Below are positions 51,306-59,974 of a DNA stretch of 64,000 nt, one piece after another; position 1 is the stretch's first letter, and the number at the start of each line of letters is the position of its first letter. Source of the DNA: an uncultured Sphingomonadaceae bacterium (GTDB lineage: Bacteria; Pseudomonadota; Alphaproteobacteria; Sphingomonadales; Sphingomonadaceae). The stretch covers positions 682,001 to 746,000 of the forward strand of contig CANMGU010000001.1 in the NCBI GenBank assembly GCA_947497455.1, in the 5' to 3' direction. A program made the position numbers and the translations under genes. The notes below the pieces were generated by a model, which was not told the origin of the DNA, did no database searches, and saw nothing but the letters and a program-made list of their open reading frames with translations.

Positions 51306-51853
51306 TAGACGATCTGCCTCAGTTCATCTTGAAGTTCGCGGCCTTCACGCAGGGCTCCCGCCAGTGCCATCAGAACAATGCCGATAAGCAAGCCGAGAGC
51401 ATTGAGATCGATCAGATAGATCACGAAATCAACGCTATTTTCAATGATGGACTCCGGTTCAATCAGCATCGGCAGCAGAACGTCGAAACTGAGGAAAACC
51501 ACATATAGCAATATCATCGAGACCCCCATTCTGGAAAGCGCATTGGCTGCACTGTCCAAAAATAGCTCGCCTTTCTCTGCATGAGCTAGAAACCGATTGA
51601 TAGACCGGAATAACAGCAGGAATGTGAAAACGGCAAGGACGCATGTAACCACAAGAGCAATCTGGGCAACCAAACCCAGTTTGGGATCGACCGTCTCTAT
51701 CTCGACCATATCGCGCAATAGCTCTGTATCTCCCATTAGAGCAGTCACGGCTGTCAGAATAATGGTCAATCCGACCAGCGACGTCATCACCCCGGCAACG
51801 ATGCGCAAGAGCCGATAAAGCCAACGATTCTGGATAATGGCTTTCTGATTCAT
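51305..51853 (-). CDS. DUF2975 membrane protein
   Basis: A 182-residue protein with four hydrophobic helices: LLRIVAGVMTSLVGLTIILTAV, IALVVTCVLAVFTFLLLF, ILLYVVFLSFDVLLPML and DLNALGLLIGIVLMALAGAL. LFRSINRFLAHAEKGELF between the second and third is typical of DUF2975. Function unknown; the family is usually followed by a small HTH protein, as here. The start is ATG 51853. Confidence 0.8.
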   Translation of the reverse strand: MNQKAIIQNRWLYRLLRIVAGVMTSLVGLTIILTAVTALMGDTELLRDMVEIETVDPKLGLVAQIALVVTCVLAVFTFLLLFRSINRFLAHAEKGELFLDSAANALSRMGVSMILLYVVFLSFDVLLPMLIEPESIIENSVDFVIYLIDLNALGLLIGIVLMALAGALREGRELQDELRQIV

Positions 51854-51885
51854 AGAAACTACCTTTTGAATGACAGATAAAAAAT

Positions 51886-51898
51886 ATTGTAAAACAAT
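51886..51898. promoter_or_regulatory. candidate operator upstream of DUF2975-XRE
   Basis: ATTGT-AAA-ACAAT (51886-51898) is a perfect inverted repeat in an AT-rich promoter, 33-45 bases before ATG 51853 and between this gene and the divergent lipoprotein at 51981. The 12 bases TTGTAAAACAAT recur at 50906-50917. Confidence 0.55.
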
Positions 51899-51980
51899 AA
51901 AAAATATTCATGTTTCAGAAAGATTTTAGAGTGTAGCTGGCGATATGCAATCAAAAATGTGCATGAAAGGAAATGCAGAA

Positions 51981-52364
51981 ATGAGAATTCAAAAAACCAG
52001 CACTGTCATGGCAATCGCCTGCACCGGCCTTGTTCTGAGCGGATGTGCAAACACCGCATCGGGATATCGGCCGATCGTCGATGGCTATGAAGACGAAGCC
52101 TATCACGCAGACCTTGCCGATTGTCAGGCCCTCGCAAAGACAAAGCGCTATGACAATGGAGACACCAAGACCTCAGCTTTGGCCGGTGCTGTTGTCGGTG
52201 GTGCGGCAGGAGCCATTGAAGATAATTCAATAGAGGGTGCGATAGTCGGTGCGCTTTTGGGTGGGCTGATTGGCGGCGCGAGTGGCGCTGCTGATACCCG
52301 AACGGACCGAAAAGATATTGTTATTCGCTGCCTGGGTGGTCGCGGTCACGCCGTCGTCGGTTGA
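51981..52364 (+). CDS. glycine-zipper lipoprotein
   Basis: A 127-residue protein. MRIQKTSTVMAIACTGLVLSGC is a lipoprotein signal. A polar stretch with a cysteine (YHADLADCQALAKTKRYDNG) precedes the glycine zipper TSALAGAVVGGAAGAIEDNSIEGAIVGALLGGLIGGASGAA and a final Cys (IRCLGGRGH). It is of the same type as the 36280 protein but not closely alike. The start at ATG 51981 is chosen over an earlier in-frame ATG (51945) because it gives a proper signal. Confidence 0.75.
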   Translation: MRIQKTSTVMAIACTGLVLSGCANTASGYRPIVDGYEDEAYHADLADCQALAKTKRYDNGDTKTSALAGAVVGGAAGAIEDNSIEGAIVGALLGGLIGGASGAADTRTDRKDIVIRCLGGRGHAVVG

Positions 52365-52509
52365 TATAACGCGAGACTCCTTAGCAATCTGACCCAGCCG
52401 GTTACGACCGGAAACTTCACAAAATTAACAAAACTACCATCGGGCCGCGATTTCCGACGAAGGATTCTTGTGCCCAAATTTTCCCCAAAATGTCGAGAAA
52501 GGACATAAA

Positions 52510-53133
52510 ATGAAGAAGACCCTAATGATTTCCACCATCGCTGCTTTCGGTGTTCTGACCGGAGCATCGGCCGCTCATGCGCAGAGTGACGACGAAAATT
52601 TTGAAGGCGTAAAAGTTGGCGTGCAAGCGGGTTGGGAGCGCCGCAAGATTGACGATATCCTGTTACCTGCTCCTAATAGCGCGCGGCTAAATGACAGATC
52701 CAGTGGCATATCCTATGGTGGCTTTGCCGGATACGACGCCCAGTTTGATGAATTTGTTCTGGGTGTCGAAGCGGATTTCAGCCCCAATGGCAAAACGTTA
52801 CGTTCATCGCTGCCCGGCGACGGTTCCATTGAGCTAGATTCCAAATGGGCCGCAAGCGTTTCGGCCAGGGCCGGCATTGCGATTGTACCAAGGCTTCTGG
52901 CCTATGGCAGGGTCGGCTATGGATTAAACCGCTATACTGTCCGTAGGTTCACTGCAGGAAACGACGCAGCTGTGGCGACGGATAAGGTTACCGGCAATGG
53001 CATGCTCTACGGCGGTGGTCTGGAATATGCGATCAATCGCAACGCCTCGTTTCGTGTTGAGTATCGACGCAATGACAATGAAGGCTCACTAGCCTCGAAC
53101 CAAGTATTGGGCGGTTTAACCTTGCGCTTCTAG
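52510..53133 (+). CDS. outer-membrane beta-barrel protein
   Basis: A 207-residue protein. A signal peptide (MKKTLMISTIAAFGVLTGASAAHA) precedes an eight-strand-type barrel: GVKVGVQAGWERRKI, GISYGGFAGYDAQFDEFVLGVEADF, SARAGIAIVPRLLAYGRVGYGLNRY, and the end SFRVEYRRNDNEG with VLGGLTLRF, whose terminal phenylalanine is the outer-membrane insertion signal. The length fits OmpX/Omp25-like porin-family proteins. The start is ATG 52510. Confidence 0.87.
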   Translation: MKKTLMISTIAAFGVLTGASAAHAQSDDENFEGVKVGVQAGWERRKIDDILLPAPNSARLNDRSSGISYGGFAGYDAQFDEFVLGVEADFSPNGKTLRSSLPGDGSIELDSKWAASVSARAGIAIVPRLLAYGRVGYGLNRYTVRRFTAGNDAAVATDKVTGNGMLYGGGLEYAINRNASFRVEYRRNDNEGSLASNQVLGGLTLRF

Positions 53134-53537
53134 CTCTCTCAGAAGCGCTCCTCCGGAGACCGAGCAGCAGTGATTTGCACCCGCTCATTGTTGCTCGGTC
53201 TCATTAGAGATGATCGCACCAATCTAAGGCTCCCATAATCACATGAAAATAATAGCATTTTGCAAGCAGTTCGATAGCGGGCGTCCCAGAGCTCGGCCGG
53301 GCCCCGGTGTAATCCACCATCGGCCGGATAGTTGCAGCTGTTGCTATTGGCTTGTGCGATTGCTGATTTGGGGTAGTCGAAATTCTTGATACAACTGTTG
53401 ATTATACTATTAATTGCAACGAGTTGGTGCCCGCTTTTAGGAAAATACAGACTATGGTGCAACCGGCCCAAGCAAGGTTGTCAGTGATAGATTTCAGCCT
53501 GATGAGGATCAGTTGCGAAATTCCAATATGATTCGCG
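53134..53537. other. 404-base gap containing a 14-base stem-loop
   Basis: No convincing gene. Arms GAGACCGAGCAGCA (53156-53169) and TGTTGCTCGGTCTC (53189-53202) are inverted with one mismatch around a 19-base loop, 22 bases after the barrel gene stop; no T-run follows. The rest (53203-53537) has no recognised signal apart from ordinary AT-rich tracts. Confidence 0.5.
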
Positions 53538-54701
53538 CTATGAAGCCGTATCTTCCAACTCTTGTTTCAGTGTCCCATGAAATTTTCCAATGGCGCTTTC
53601 AAATAAACCAAACTCCAAAAACACGTTGGCACCACTTTCTAAACCGCGCTGTGCCGACACAACCACATCGCGATCTTCGATAGCCCCCTTGGCAGCAAAC
53701 TCCTGTCCCTTGAAAACCGCATCCAATGCTTCGCCGCCTTCTGCACAATCGGTCAGAAGAAACATATGTTGGCGCGTCAATTCGAGTTCGAGTGGCTCGA
53801 TGATGACGACCTGCATACAGTCGGGAAAGGTTGAAATTATGACATTGGGAAAGAGGTGATAAACAAAGGTCACTCGGCCGTTGGTTGACCATTTTGACTT
53901 TGGCTTGTCTCGCAGTCCCTCAATCGCCTGGTAGGGAAAAGCAATGCGGCTATTCTCACCGAACGCTTCAACAACGGTCAGATTGTCATATTGAACCGGA
54001 AAGAATGTTGTCTGATGGGTTGAGCGAATATGGTAGCCTTCTAATGCGCTTTCCAGATGCAGTTTCCAATTGGCTTCAATTTCCAGCGCCGCTGATGTCA
54101 CCACCCGGAATCCATCCGGGATCAAATCCGGTATTTCGAGCAGGCCTTTGCCTTCTTTTTGATCGGTGTCTTGTCGAACGAAAACCAATCCCTTTTTTTC
54201 TACGCAACCTAATGAAACGAGGCCGCGACTTTCCTTTTCCAGTCCAGGAAACCCATCACCATGCGGAACGCTTCGGAGCGCTCCGTCAGTGCCATAAGAC
54301 CAGCCGTGATAGGGGCAGACAAACACGCTGGTGCAACCGTGGCCTTTGGCGACCTGGACTCCGCGATGGCGGCAGGCATTGCGAAAAGCCCGCACGTCGC
54401 CATCATTTCCACGGACCACGATTAACGGAATTCCTGCTGCATCCCGTGCGATATAATCCCCTGATTTTGGCAGTGCCGAAGAAGGGCAGAAGACAGTCCA
54501 GCGACTGCGCAACACGGCTAATTCCTGGTCTAAGCGGTCCGCTGACAGATAATTGGCCGTCGGTTCCTTCCAACTGGATTGACCTCTATCTGTTGTGCCA
54601 TTGTCTATATGGTCAAAAATGCGATCAATTATATCTTCGTCTGACATCAACACGGTTTCACCGTCTTCTCTCTGAAATCTGGAAGGCGTCTTTTTTGCCA
54701 T
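53538..54701 (-). CDS. Rieske non-heme iron oxygenase, alpha subunit
   Basis: A 387-residue ring-hydroxylating oxygenase component. The Rieske [2Fe-2S] ligands are CRH and CPYH in CRHRGVQVAKGHGC and VFVCPYHGWSYG (about 97-125). The mononuclear iron site is in the catalytic domain at ESALEGYHIRSTHQTTF, with two histidines; the bridging acid is glutamate or an earlier residue. The start is ATG 54701 (MAKKTPSRFQRED). The substrate is unknown. No ferredoxin or reductase gene is adjacent, so electron supply is from elsewhere. Divergent from the amidohydrolase gene. Confidence 0.87.
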   Translation of the reverse strand: MAKKTPSRFQREDGETVLMSDEDIIDRIFDHIDNGTTDRGQSSWKEPTANYLSADRLDQELAVLRSRWTVFCPSSALPKSGDYIARDAAGIPLIVVRGNDGDVRAFRNACRHRGVQVAKGHGCTSVFVCPYHGWSYGTDGALRSVPHGDGFPGLEKESRGLVSLGCVEKKGLVFVRQDTDQKEGKGLLEIPDLIPDGFRVVTSAALEIEANWKLHLESALEGYHIRSTHQTTFFPVQYDNLTVVEAFGENSRIAFPYQAIEGLRDKPKSKWSTNGRVTFVYHLFPNVIISTFPDCMQVVIIEPLELELTRQHMFLLTDCAEGGEALDAVFKGQEFAAKGAIEDRDVVVSAQRGLESGANVFLEFGLFESAIGKFHGTLKQELEDTAS

Positions 54702-54738
54702 AGTTTCCGTTCCCGCGCTGCTTCGCAATATTGACTCT

Positions 54739-54750
54739 TATTATATAATA
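54739..54750. promoter_or_regulatory. AT-rich palindrome between Rieske and amidohydrolase genes
   Basis: TATTATATAATA is a perfect 12-base palindrome in the 108-base divergent promoter region, surrounded by more A/T. A related inverted repeat, TATTATA and TATAATA, lies at 57352-57372 before the first GPH permease. Both could be bound by the TetR protein at 56071; AT-rich promoter elements are an alternative. Confidence 0.4.
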
Positions 54751-54809
54751 TATATAACTAAGAAAGATATTCAACAATGTTAGAAGAGACTGTTTGAGAG
54801 GAAAGCACA

Positions 54810-56009
54810 ATGGCGATGTCAATGACCCAGGAAATACAAGAAACTTCCCACCGGGCCGGACGCGTTGTTCATGATGCGGATAGTCACATTACCGACTCAT
54901 TCGATTGGCTTGATCAATATGCCAGCGAATATGTGAAGGAAAATTTGGTCGAAGGACTGATTTCCAAATCGCTTCCGGGGATTGAGCCCATTGTTGAAAT
55001 GGCCGATAATCGCCTGGCTGGCAAAAACCCAGAACTGACCGAGGGCCTGAAATCAAACATTTTCGGCCATAAGGCGAAGATGAACCAGTGGGCGGCCTTT
55101 GGTGCGATCGACAAGAAAGAGCGCAGCGAAGCGCTCGACATTATGGGCGTCCAATCGCAAATCGTCTTTCCGCTGGCCGCACTGTCGCGCTTTGCCCGCT
55201 CAAAAGATGAGCGCGTCGTCTATGAGGGGTCTGAAGCGTTGAACCGCGGAATGGCGGATTTCTGTTCCGACGATGAGCGCCTGCTGCCGGTCGGTTTTAT
55301 CTCGCTCAACGATCCTGAAAAGGCATTGGCCAGTGCGAAGCAGGCCATTGATTTTGGAATCAGGGCGATCTGGTTATTGTCCGATGCCGTCGATGGACGG
55401 GCACCCTCGCACCGGAGCTATGATCCCATTTGGGCGGTGATGGAGGAGGCCAGGGTTCCGATCGTATTGCACATAGGTAGCGGCGTTCGCATGCCTTCAG
55501 AATATATGAATACCGGGGTTGAGCGCATTCTCGAAGGCAGTCCGTTCAATCTGGAAACCACAAAACCGAAAGACATTAATGTTCTGCACCATTCTATCGA
55601 GCGGTGGATGACCTGTATGATCTATGACGGTGTGCTGGAACGTTTTCCTAATCTCAAAATCGGATTGATTGAGTTGGGTTCAAACTGGGTCCCGGCGATG
55701 ATGCAAAATCTTGATATTGGGGTGAAGGAACTCGGGAAGTTTGATGTTGCCTTGCGTGATCTGTCGATCAAGCCTTCTGAATATGTGAAGCGTCAGGTGC
55801 GGGTTACCCCACTCCACTTTGAAGATGCTGGATGGGTTCTTCGTAGTGTGGGCAAAGACATTTTAATGTTCAACACCGATTATCCGCATCCTGAAGGCGG
55901 TTCTGATCCTTTTGGTGACTTTGAACGTAGCCTTGAAGCGGTCAATGCGACACCCGAGGAGCTGGATCATTTCTACAGCAAGAATTTTGAAGATCTGATG
56001 GGACTTTAG
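54810..56009 (+). CDS. amidohydrolase-family metal-dependent enzyme
   Basis: A 399-residue TIM-barrel protein of the amidohydrolase-2 branch (aminocarboxymuconate-semialdehyde decarboxylase-like). The first metal motif is VVHDADSHITDS (D24 and H26); the second-half histidine is in VPIVLHIGSGV and the final acid in MFNTDYPHPEGGSDPF. Members hydrolyse or decarboxylate ring-cleavage products. Placed divergent to the Rieske oxygenase, it could act on a later intermediate. The start is ATG 54810; ATG 54819 is also in frame. Confidence 0.85.
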   Translation: MAMSMTQEIQETSHRAGRVVHDADSHITDSFDWLDQYASEYVKENLVEGLISKSLPGIEPIVEMADNRLAGKNPELTEGLKSNIFGHKAKMNQWAAFGAIDKKERSEALDIMGVQSQIVFPLAALSRFARSKDERVVYEGSEALNRGMADFCSDDERLLPVGFISLNDPEKALASAKQAIDFGIRAIWLLSDAVDGRAPSHRSYDPIWAVMEEARVPIVLHIGSGVRMPSEYMNTGVERILEGSPFNLETTKPKDINVLHHSIERWMTCMIYDGVLERFPNLKIGLIELGSNWVPAMMQNLDIGVKELGKFDVALRDLSIKPSEYVKRQVRVTPLHFEDAGWVLRSVGKDILMFNTDYPHPEGGSDPFGDFERSLEAVNATPEELDHFYSKNFEDLMGL

Positions 56010-56070
56010 GGCTCGGTTCGAAGGCAATCCAAATACCGGTTGTTTCCTCCGCTGTGATGTTTATTTTTGA

Positions 56071-56682
56071 ATGATGCTTAAGGAAAAACGCCTCCGGCTT
56101 GCTCCCAAGGAGCGACGCAATCAGCTGCTCGATAGCGCGCGGGACATAATCCTTTCGCGGGGCTTTTCGTCGCTGACTATGGAAGCTGTGGCCAAGGAAG
56201 CCGAAGTCAGCAATCCGCTAATCTACAAATATTTCGATACGCGTCTGGCGCTGTTGCAGGAATTGCTCGGGCGCGAGCTTATCCGGTTTTATGGCGACAT
56301 TAAACTGAAGCTGGAACAGGCTGACGCTTACGAAGACGTCGTCCGGATCGCGGTAACTTCGAATTTTGATGAGGGTGCGAACGGTAATATTGTTTCTATA
56401 TTGCGTAGCCAGCCGGACATCGAAGCCTCCCTACATCCGACAAATATGAAAGACACGCTTGGCGTTGGCAAGTTGCTGGTGAACCGCTTGATGGAATTCT
56501 ACCCAGTAACTCGCAGCCAGGCTACGAAGATGACCGTGTTTGCCTCTGGCGTGTCTCAAGCAGCTGCGGCGCAGTGGAGATTGCATGGTGGCAATCGAGC
56601 GAGGATGATCGAAGACGCTCTGCAATTCATTCATTCAGGGATGAGAAGCTTCGTTTCGTCCGAACGCATTGCTGAAGATTAA
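56071..56682 (+). CDS. TetR family transcriptional regulator
   Basis: A 203-residue repressor. The TetR HTH is RRNQLLDSARDIILSRGFSSLTMEAVAKEAEVSNPLIYKYFDTRLALLQELL at about 15-65. The C-terminal helices should bind a ligand, possibly a substrate or CoA ester of the cluster. It converges with the GST gene, overlapping by four bases. Candidate operators are the AT-rich inverted repeats at 54739 and 57352. Confidence 0.88.
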   Translation: MMLKEKRLRLAPKERRNQLLDSARDIILSRGFSSLTMEAVAKEAEVSNPLIYKYFDTRLALLQELLGRELIRFYGDIKLKLEQADAYEDVVRIAVTSNFDEGANGNIVSILRSQPDIEASLHPTNMKDTLGVGKLLVNRLMEFYPVTRSQATKMTVFASGVSQAAAAQWRLHGGNRARMIEDALQFIHSGMRSFVSSERIAED

Positions 56683-57320
56683 GACGATCTACCGGGCATG
56701 GTGCCAAAGGCCTGACAACTGGCGCGCGAAGAAACTTCCTTGTGCCAACGATCGAGGTTTTTCAGGCTTTCATCTGGCTTCAGTCCCACCAATGCCGATG
56801 CAAAATCAACACCGGTCACCAACGTGATATCGGCCACTGTAAAACGATCACCCGCGACGTAGGCAGACGAAGCAAATTCCTTGTCGAGGCGTTTGTAATA
56901 ATGATGGGTGTTCTTGTCGCTGAGTTCTTTGGCTTCGGGAACCTGCTTTACTATTCCCAGCTGCGCTACAATTGGACCGTTAACCCATGAAATGCCGATC
57001 TCACGCCAATATTCAAATTCAATCTGGCGATTGCGTGCTTCGATATAGGCGAGCTCATAGGCGTCTTGGCCAAACAGGTTGGGTTCCGGCTCAACCGCCT
57101 CCAGATAGCGACAGATTGCCACCGATTCAGGAATACAACGTCCATCCTCGAGTTCGAGCACTGGAATTTTACCGCTCGGGTTTTTCTCAAGGAACTCGGG
57201 TGTCTTATGCTCACGCTTCAACATAGTGACTGGCACAAGCTCTAGATCGATGCCCTTCTCAGCCGCAAAAATCTTGACCCGCCGCGGATTGGGTGCACCA
57301 TCTTGATGGTATAATTTCAT
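56679..57320 (-). CDS. glutathione S-transferase
   Basis: A 213-residue soluble GST. The thioredoxin-like domain opens MKLYHQDGAPNPRRVKIFAAEKGIDLELVPV and has NPSGKIPVLELEDGRCIPESVAICRYLE, where the cis-proline and Glu-Ser bind glutathione. The helical domain follows with RFTVADITLVTGVDFA. Located in a Rieske cluster it may isomerise, dehalogenate or detoxify an intermediate. It is divergent from the GPH permease at 57399. Confidence 0.9.
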   Translation of the reverse strand: MKLYHQDGAPNPRRVKIFAAEKGIDLELVPVTMLKREHKTPEFLEKNPSGKIPVLELEDGRCIPESVAICRYLEAVEPEPNLFGQDAYELAYIEARNRQIEFEYWREIGISWVNGPIVAQLGIVKQVPEAKELSDKNTHHYYKRLDKEFASSAYVAGDRFTVADITLVTGVDFASALVGLKPDESLKNLDRWHKEVSSRASCQAFGTMPGRSS

Positions 57321-57351
57321 TACTCGTTTCCAATCATATTAGCGGTTTCAT

Positions 57352-57372
57352 TATTATAAATACCGTATAATA
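57352..57372. promoter_or_regulatory. inverted repeat between GST and GPH permease genes
   Basis: TATTATA (57352-57358) and TATAATA (57366-57372) are perfect inverted seven-base arms around AATACCG. The half-site matches that of the palindrome at 54739-54750, so both may bind the same regulator. It overlaps the likely promoter region of both divergent genes. Confidence 0.4.
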
Positions 57373-57398
57373 TTATCCTAGAGGAGAATGGGTTGAAA

Positions 57399-58901
57399 AT
57401 GAACGATATTCGTCAAAAACTGCCCTTCATGACAAAAGTCGCTTTTGGCGTCGGCTCGATGGGTGAGATTGTCTTCCTCGGCATGTTCAACACCTTCATC
57501 TCGATATACTATAATCAGGCAATTGGACTTTCCAATTCGCTGATCGGTACCGCCATCATGCTCGCAATTCTTGGTGATGCGATTTCCGATCCGGTGATTG
57601 GAATGATTTCCGACAAATGGCGGTCGCGATGGGGCAGGCGTCATCCCTTTTTGTTCGCTGCCCCAATCCCACTCGCAATCTCACTGTTTCTGATTTTCAA
57701 CCCGCCTGCACAATTGACCGGTGGGACGACAGGTGAACCCGATCAGATCTGGTTGTTTGTCTGGCTGGCTTCATGGACAATATTGGCTCGGTTTTTCCTG
57801 ACGCTTTACTCTATCCCTCACTACGCACTCGGTGGAGAGATAACCAAGGATTCCAATGATCGCTCAAAGCTGTTCAGCATCAATGCCGTGTTTGGATATG
57901 CTTCCGGGGCTCTGTTTGCATTCACCGCATGGGGGTTTTTCCTTGCCGGAGAATCTGAGCTTGCAGATGGGACCTTAGTCCCCAAACATCTTGATGCCTC
58001 GGCCTATGGCCCGGTTGTGATGACCGCTTGCAGCATCATATTGATCGCGATTTTTCTGAGTGCCATGGGAACCAAGCATCGTATTCCGCATCTCAGTAAA
58101 CCTGCAGAAGGTCAGGAGCGGCTATCTTTATCAAGTTTCTATAAGGAACTTCTGGGGGCACTTAAAAACCCGAACTACGCTTTTATCATGGTGGGTTATT
58201 TCCTCCTCATGATTTCGGTTGGAATGAACGAGACCTTGCAGGTCTTTGTGTATACTTATTTTTGGGAACTTCAGACGGAGCAGATAAAATGGTTCGGGTT
58301 GGCGACCGTGCCCGCCATTGTTCTGGGGGCAGTCTTGTCGCCCATTTTAATGAAGCGTTTTGACCGAAAGCGGGTTGTTATAGGTGGGCTTCTCACCCTG
58401 ATCATATTTGTTCAACTGCCGATTGATTTGAGGCTTCTAGGCCTGATGCCTCCAAATGGTTCGGATATGCTTATGCCAATCTTGTTGGTATGCGTGATGT
58501 GTGCTGCGGTTGGATTTTCGATCGGATTGGTCGCAATTCTGTCCATATTGGGCGATATTTCAGACCAGAATGAATTGGTCACCGGGTTGAGACAGGAGGG
58601 CCTGATATACTCCGCACGCGCATTTTTTGCAAAGGCGTCCAATTCTGCTGGCCACTTCATAGCCGGAGTAAGTCTGGACCTTTTCATTGTCCTGCCGTTT
58701 GAAGCTGTACCCGGCGAGGTCGACAGCGATATCGTGTGGCGACTGGGGGTGATGGCCGGACCGATCATGGCCTTTGCCGCGCTGGTGTCGTTGCTGTTTT
58801 ACGCAAGATATCGGCTGACGCGGGCGGAGCATAATCGCATATTGGACGAACTAAGCGAGAGGCGGACACCCGAGGACGCCATTGCCAAATCCGTTGTATA
58901 G
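57399..58901 (+). CDS. GPH-family MFS transporter, copy 1
   Basis: A 500-residue symporter with about twelve hydrophobic segments. The glycoside-pentoside-hexuronide:cation symporter signature is ILGDAISDPVIGMISDKWRSRWGRRHPFLF; the remaining helices are typical. The ligand is not necessarily a sugar: sphingomonads use such carriers for diverse compounds. ATG 57399 is taken as start, but TTG 57393 sits at better distance (6 bases) from GAGGAG at 57381. Its place beside catabolic genes suggests uptake of the cluster's substrate. Confidence 0.85.
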   Translation: MNDIRQKLPFMTKVAFGVGSMGEIVFLGMFNTFISIYYNQAIGLSNSLIGTAIMLAILGDAISDPVIGMISDKWRSRWGRRHPFLFAAPIPLAISLFLIFNPPAQLTGGTTGEPDQIWLFVWLASWTILARFFLTLYSIPHYALGGEITKDSNDRSKLFSINAVFGYASGALFAFTAWGFFLAGESELADGTLVPKHLDASAYGPVVMTACSIILIAIFLSAMGTKHRIPHLSKPAEGQERLSLSSFYKELLGALKNPNYAFIMVGYFLLMISVGMNETLQVFVYTYFWELQTEQIKWFGLATVPAIVLGAVLSPILMKRFDRKRVVIGGLLTLIIFVQLPIDLRLLGLMPPNGSDMLMPILLVCVMCAAVGFSIGLVAILSILGDISDQNELVTGLRQEGLIYSARAFFAKASNSAGHFIAGVSLDLFIVLPFEAVPGEVDSDIVWRLGVMAGPIMAFAALVSLLFYARYRLTRAEHNRILDELSERRTPEDAIAKSVV

Positions 58902-59013
58902 AAAAGTGGTTTAGGAAAAAGCTGATGCCAAACCAACACTTGTCGATCGCAAAGACGGGATCGGTTGGTGAATAGGTTGCCGAGATGGTAGGGATCAGAA
59001 AAAAGGGAGAGAG

Positions 59014-59958
59014 ATGATGCGGATGATGTTCACTTTGTTGGCCGGAGCGGCTCTTGCGATGCCGGCAATTGCACAAGAAGCTGAGAAGAAATGGTATCCC
59101 AGCAAATATGGTGCGGACGATAGTATCGGCGCGATGAACAATCTGTCGCCGGAAGGCACGATCAATGCCGCAAAGCTTGTCAAGACAGGCAAGACCTATG
59201 CCCTTGGTGTGGTGACCGGGCCAACAACCCCCGCTTATCCGCCGCGATCCTATAGCGCTACGATCTTGCAAAGCAATGACGGTCAGGGCGGATCAATGGG
59301 CGCGAACAAGGTCACTGCGCATGATGATATCATTCACAGCTGGGTGGGAATCGGAACTCAGATTGACGGATTTGCGCATCTCGGTATCGACCACCAATAT
59401 TATAATGGCGTGAAGGGTAGCGAACTTTATCAGCCCTCTGGCGTAACGAAATATGGAACGGAAACGATCTTGCCAACGGCGACGCGAGGCGTGCTGCTCG
59501 ACATGACCAAATATTTCGGCAAGGCCATACTTGATCCCGGGACAGCATTTAACCGAGCCGAGATCGATGCGGCGGCGAAGGCGGCGGGTGTAACGATAGG
59601 CAAGGGTGATGTGGTGCTGTTCCACACCGGCTGGATGAGCAAGAGTGAGAGCGATCCGCAGGAATTCATTGCGCAGCAGCCGGGTCTGGGCGTCGAGGGG
59701 GCGGAATATTTAGCCTCGCTCGATGTCGTAATGGTCGGTGCAGACACCGCCGCGTTGGAGGCAATCCCGTTTGAGGATCAAACCAAGCCATTCATTGTCC
59801 ATCAGACATTGCTCGTGAAACATGGCGTGCATATTCTGGAGAGCATCAACACAGCAGAGTTGGCAAAGGACGGTGCGACCGAATTCATGTTCGTGCTTGG
59901 TCAACCGCGCTTCAAGGGTGCCGTTCAAATGGTGATCAATCCGATTGCTATTCGATAG
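59014..59958 (+). CDS. exported cyclase-family (kynurenine formamidase-like) protein
   Basis: A 314-residue protein with a signal peptide (MMRMMFTLLAGAALAMPAIA) preceded by GGGAGAGAG. The cyclase fold shows LGVVTGPTTPAYPPRSYS, the metal-site region [23 protein letters not shown] and the C-terminal LHTGWM-like VVLFHTGWMS. The usual HxGTHxDxPxH motif reads GTQIDGFAH, as in a known subfamily with glutamine in place of the first histidine. It probably hydrolyses a cyclic or amide substrate in the periplasm. Confidence 0.82.
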   Translation: MMRMMFTLLAGAALAMPAIAQEAEKKWYPSKYGADDSIGAMNNLSPEGTINAAKLVKTGKTYALGVVTGPTTPAYPPRSYSATILQSNDGQGGSMGANKVTAHDDIIHSWVGIGTQIDGFAHLGIDHQYYNGVKGSELYQPSGVTKYGTETILPTATRGVLLDMTKYFGKAILDPGTAFNRAEIDAAAKAAGVTIGKGDVVLFHTGWMSKSESDPQEFIAQQPGLGVEGAEYLASLDVVMVGADTAALEAIPFEDQTKPFIVHQTLLVKHGVHILESINTAELAKDGATEFMFVLGQPRFKGAVQMVINPIAIR

Positions 59959-59974
59959 CGTTTTCGCAGCCGGC

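Noticed and set aside
53139..53471. 110-residue frame on the minus strand in the gap after the barrel gene
   Set aside because: No start context, no recognisable domain, and it covers the stem-loop; coding is unlikely.
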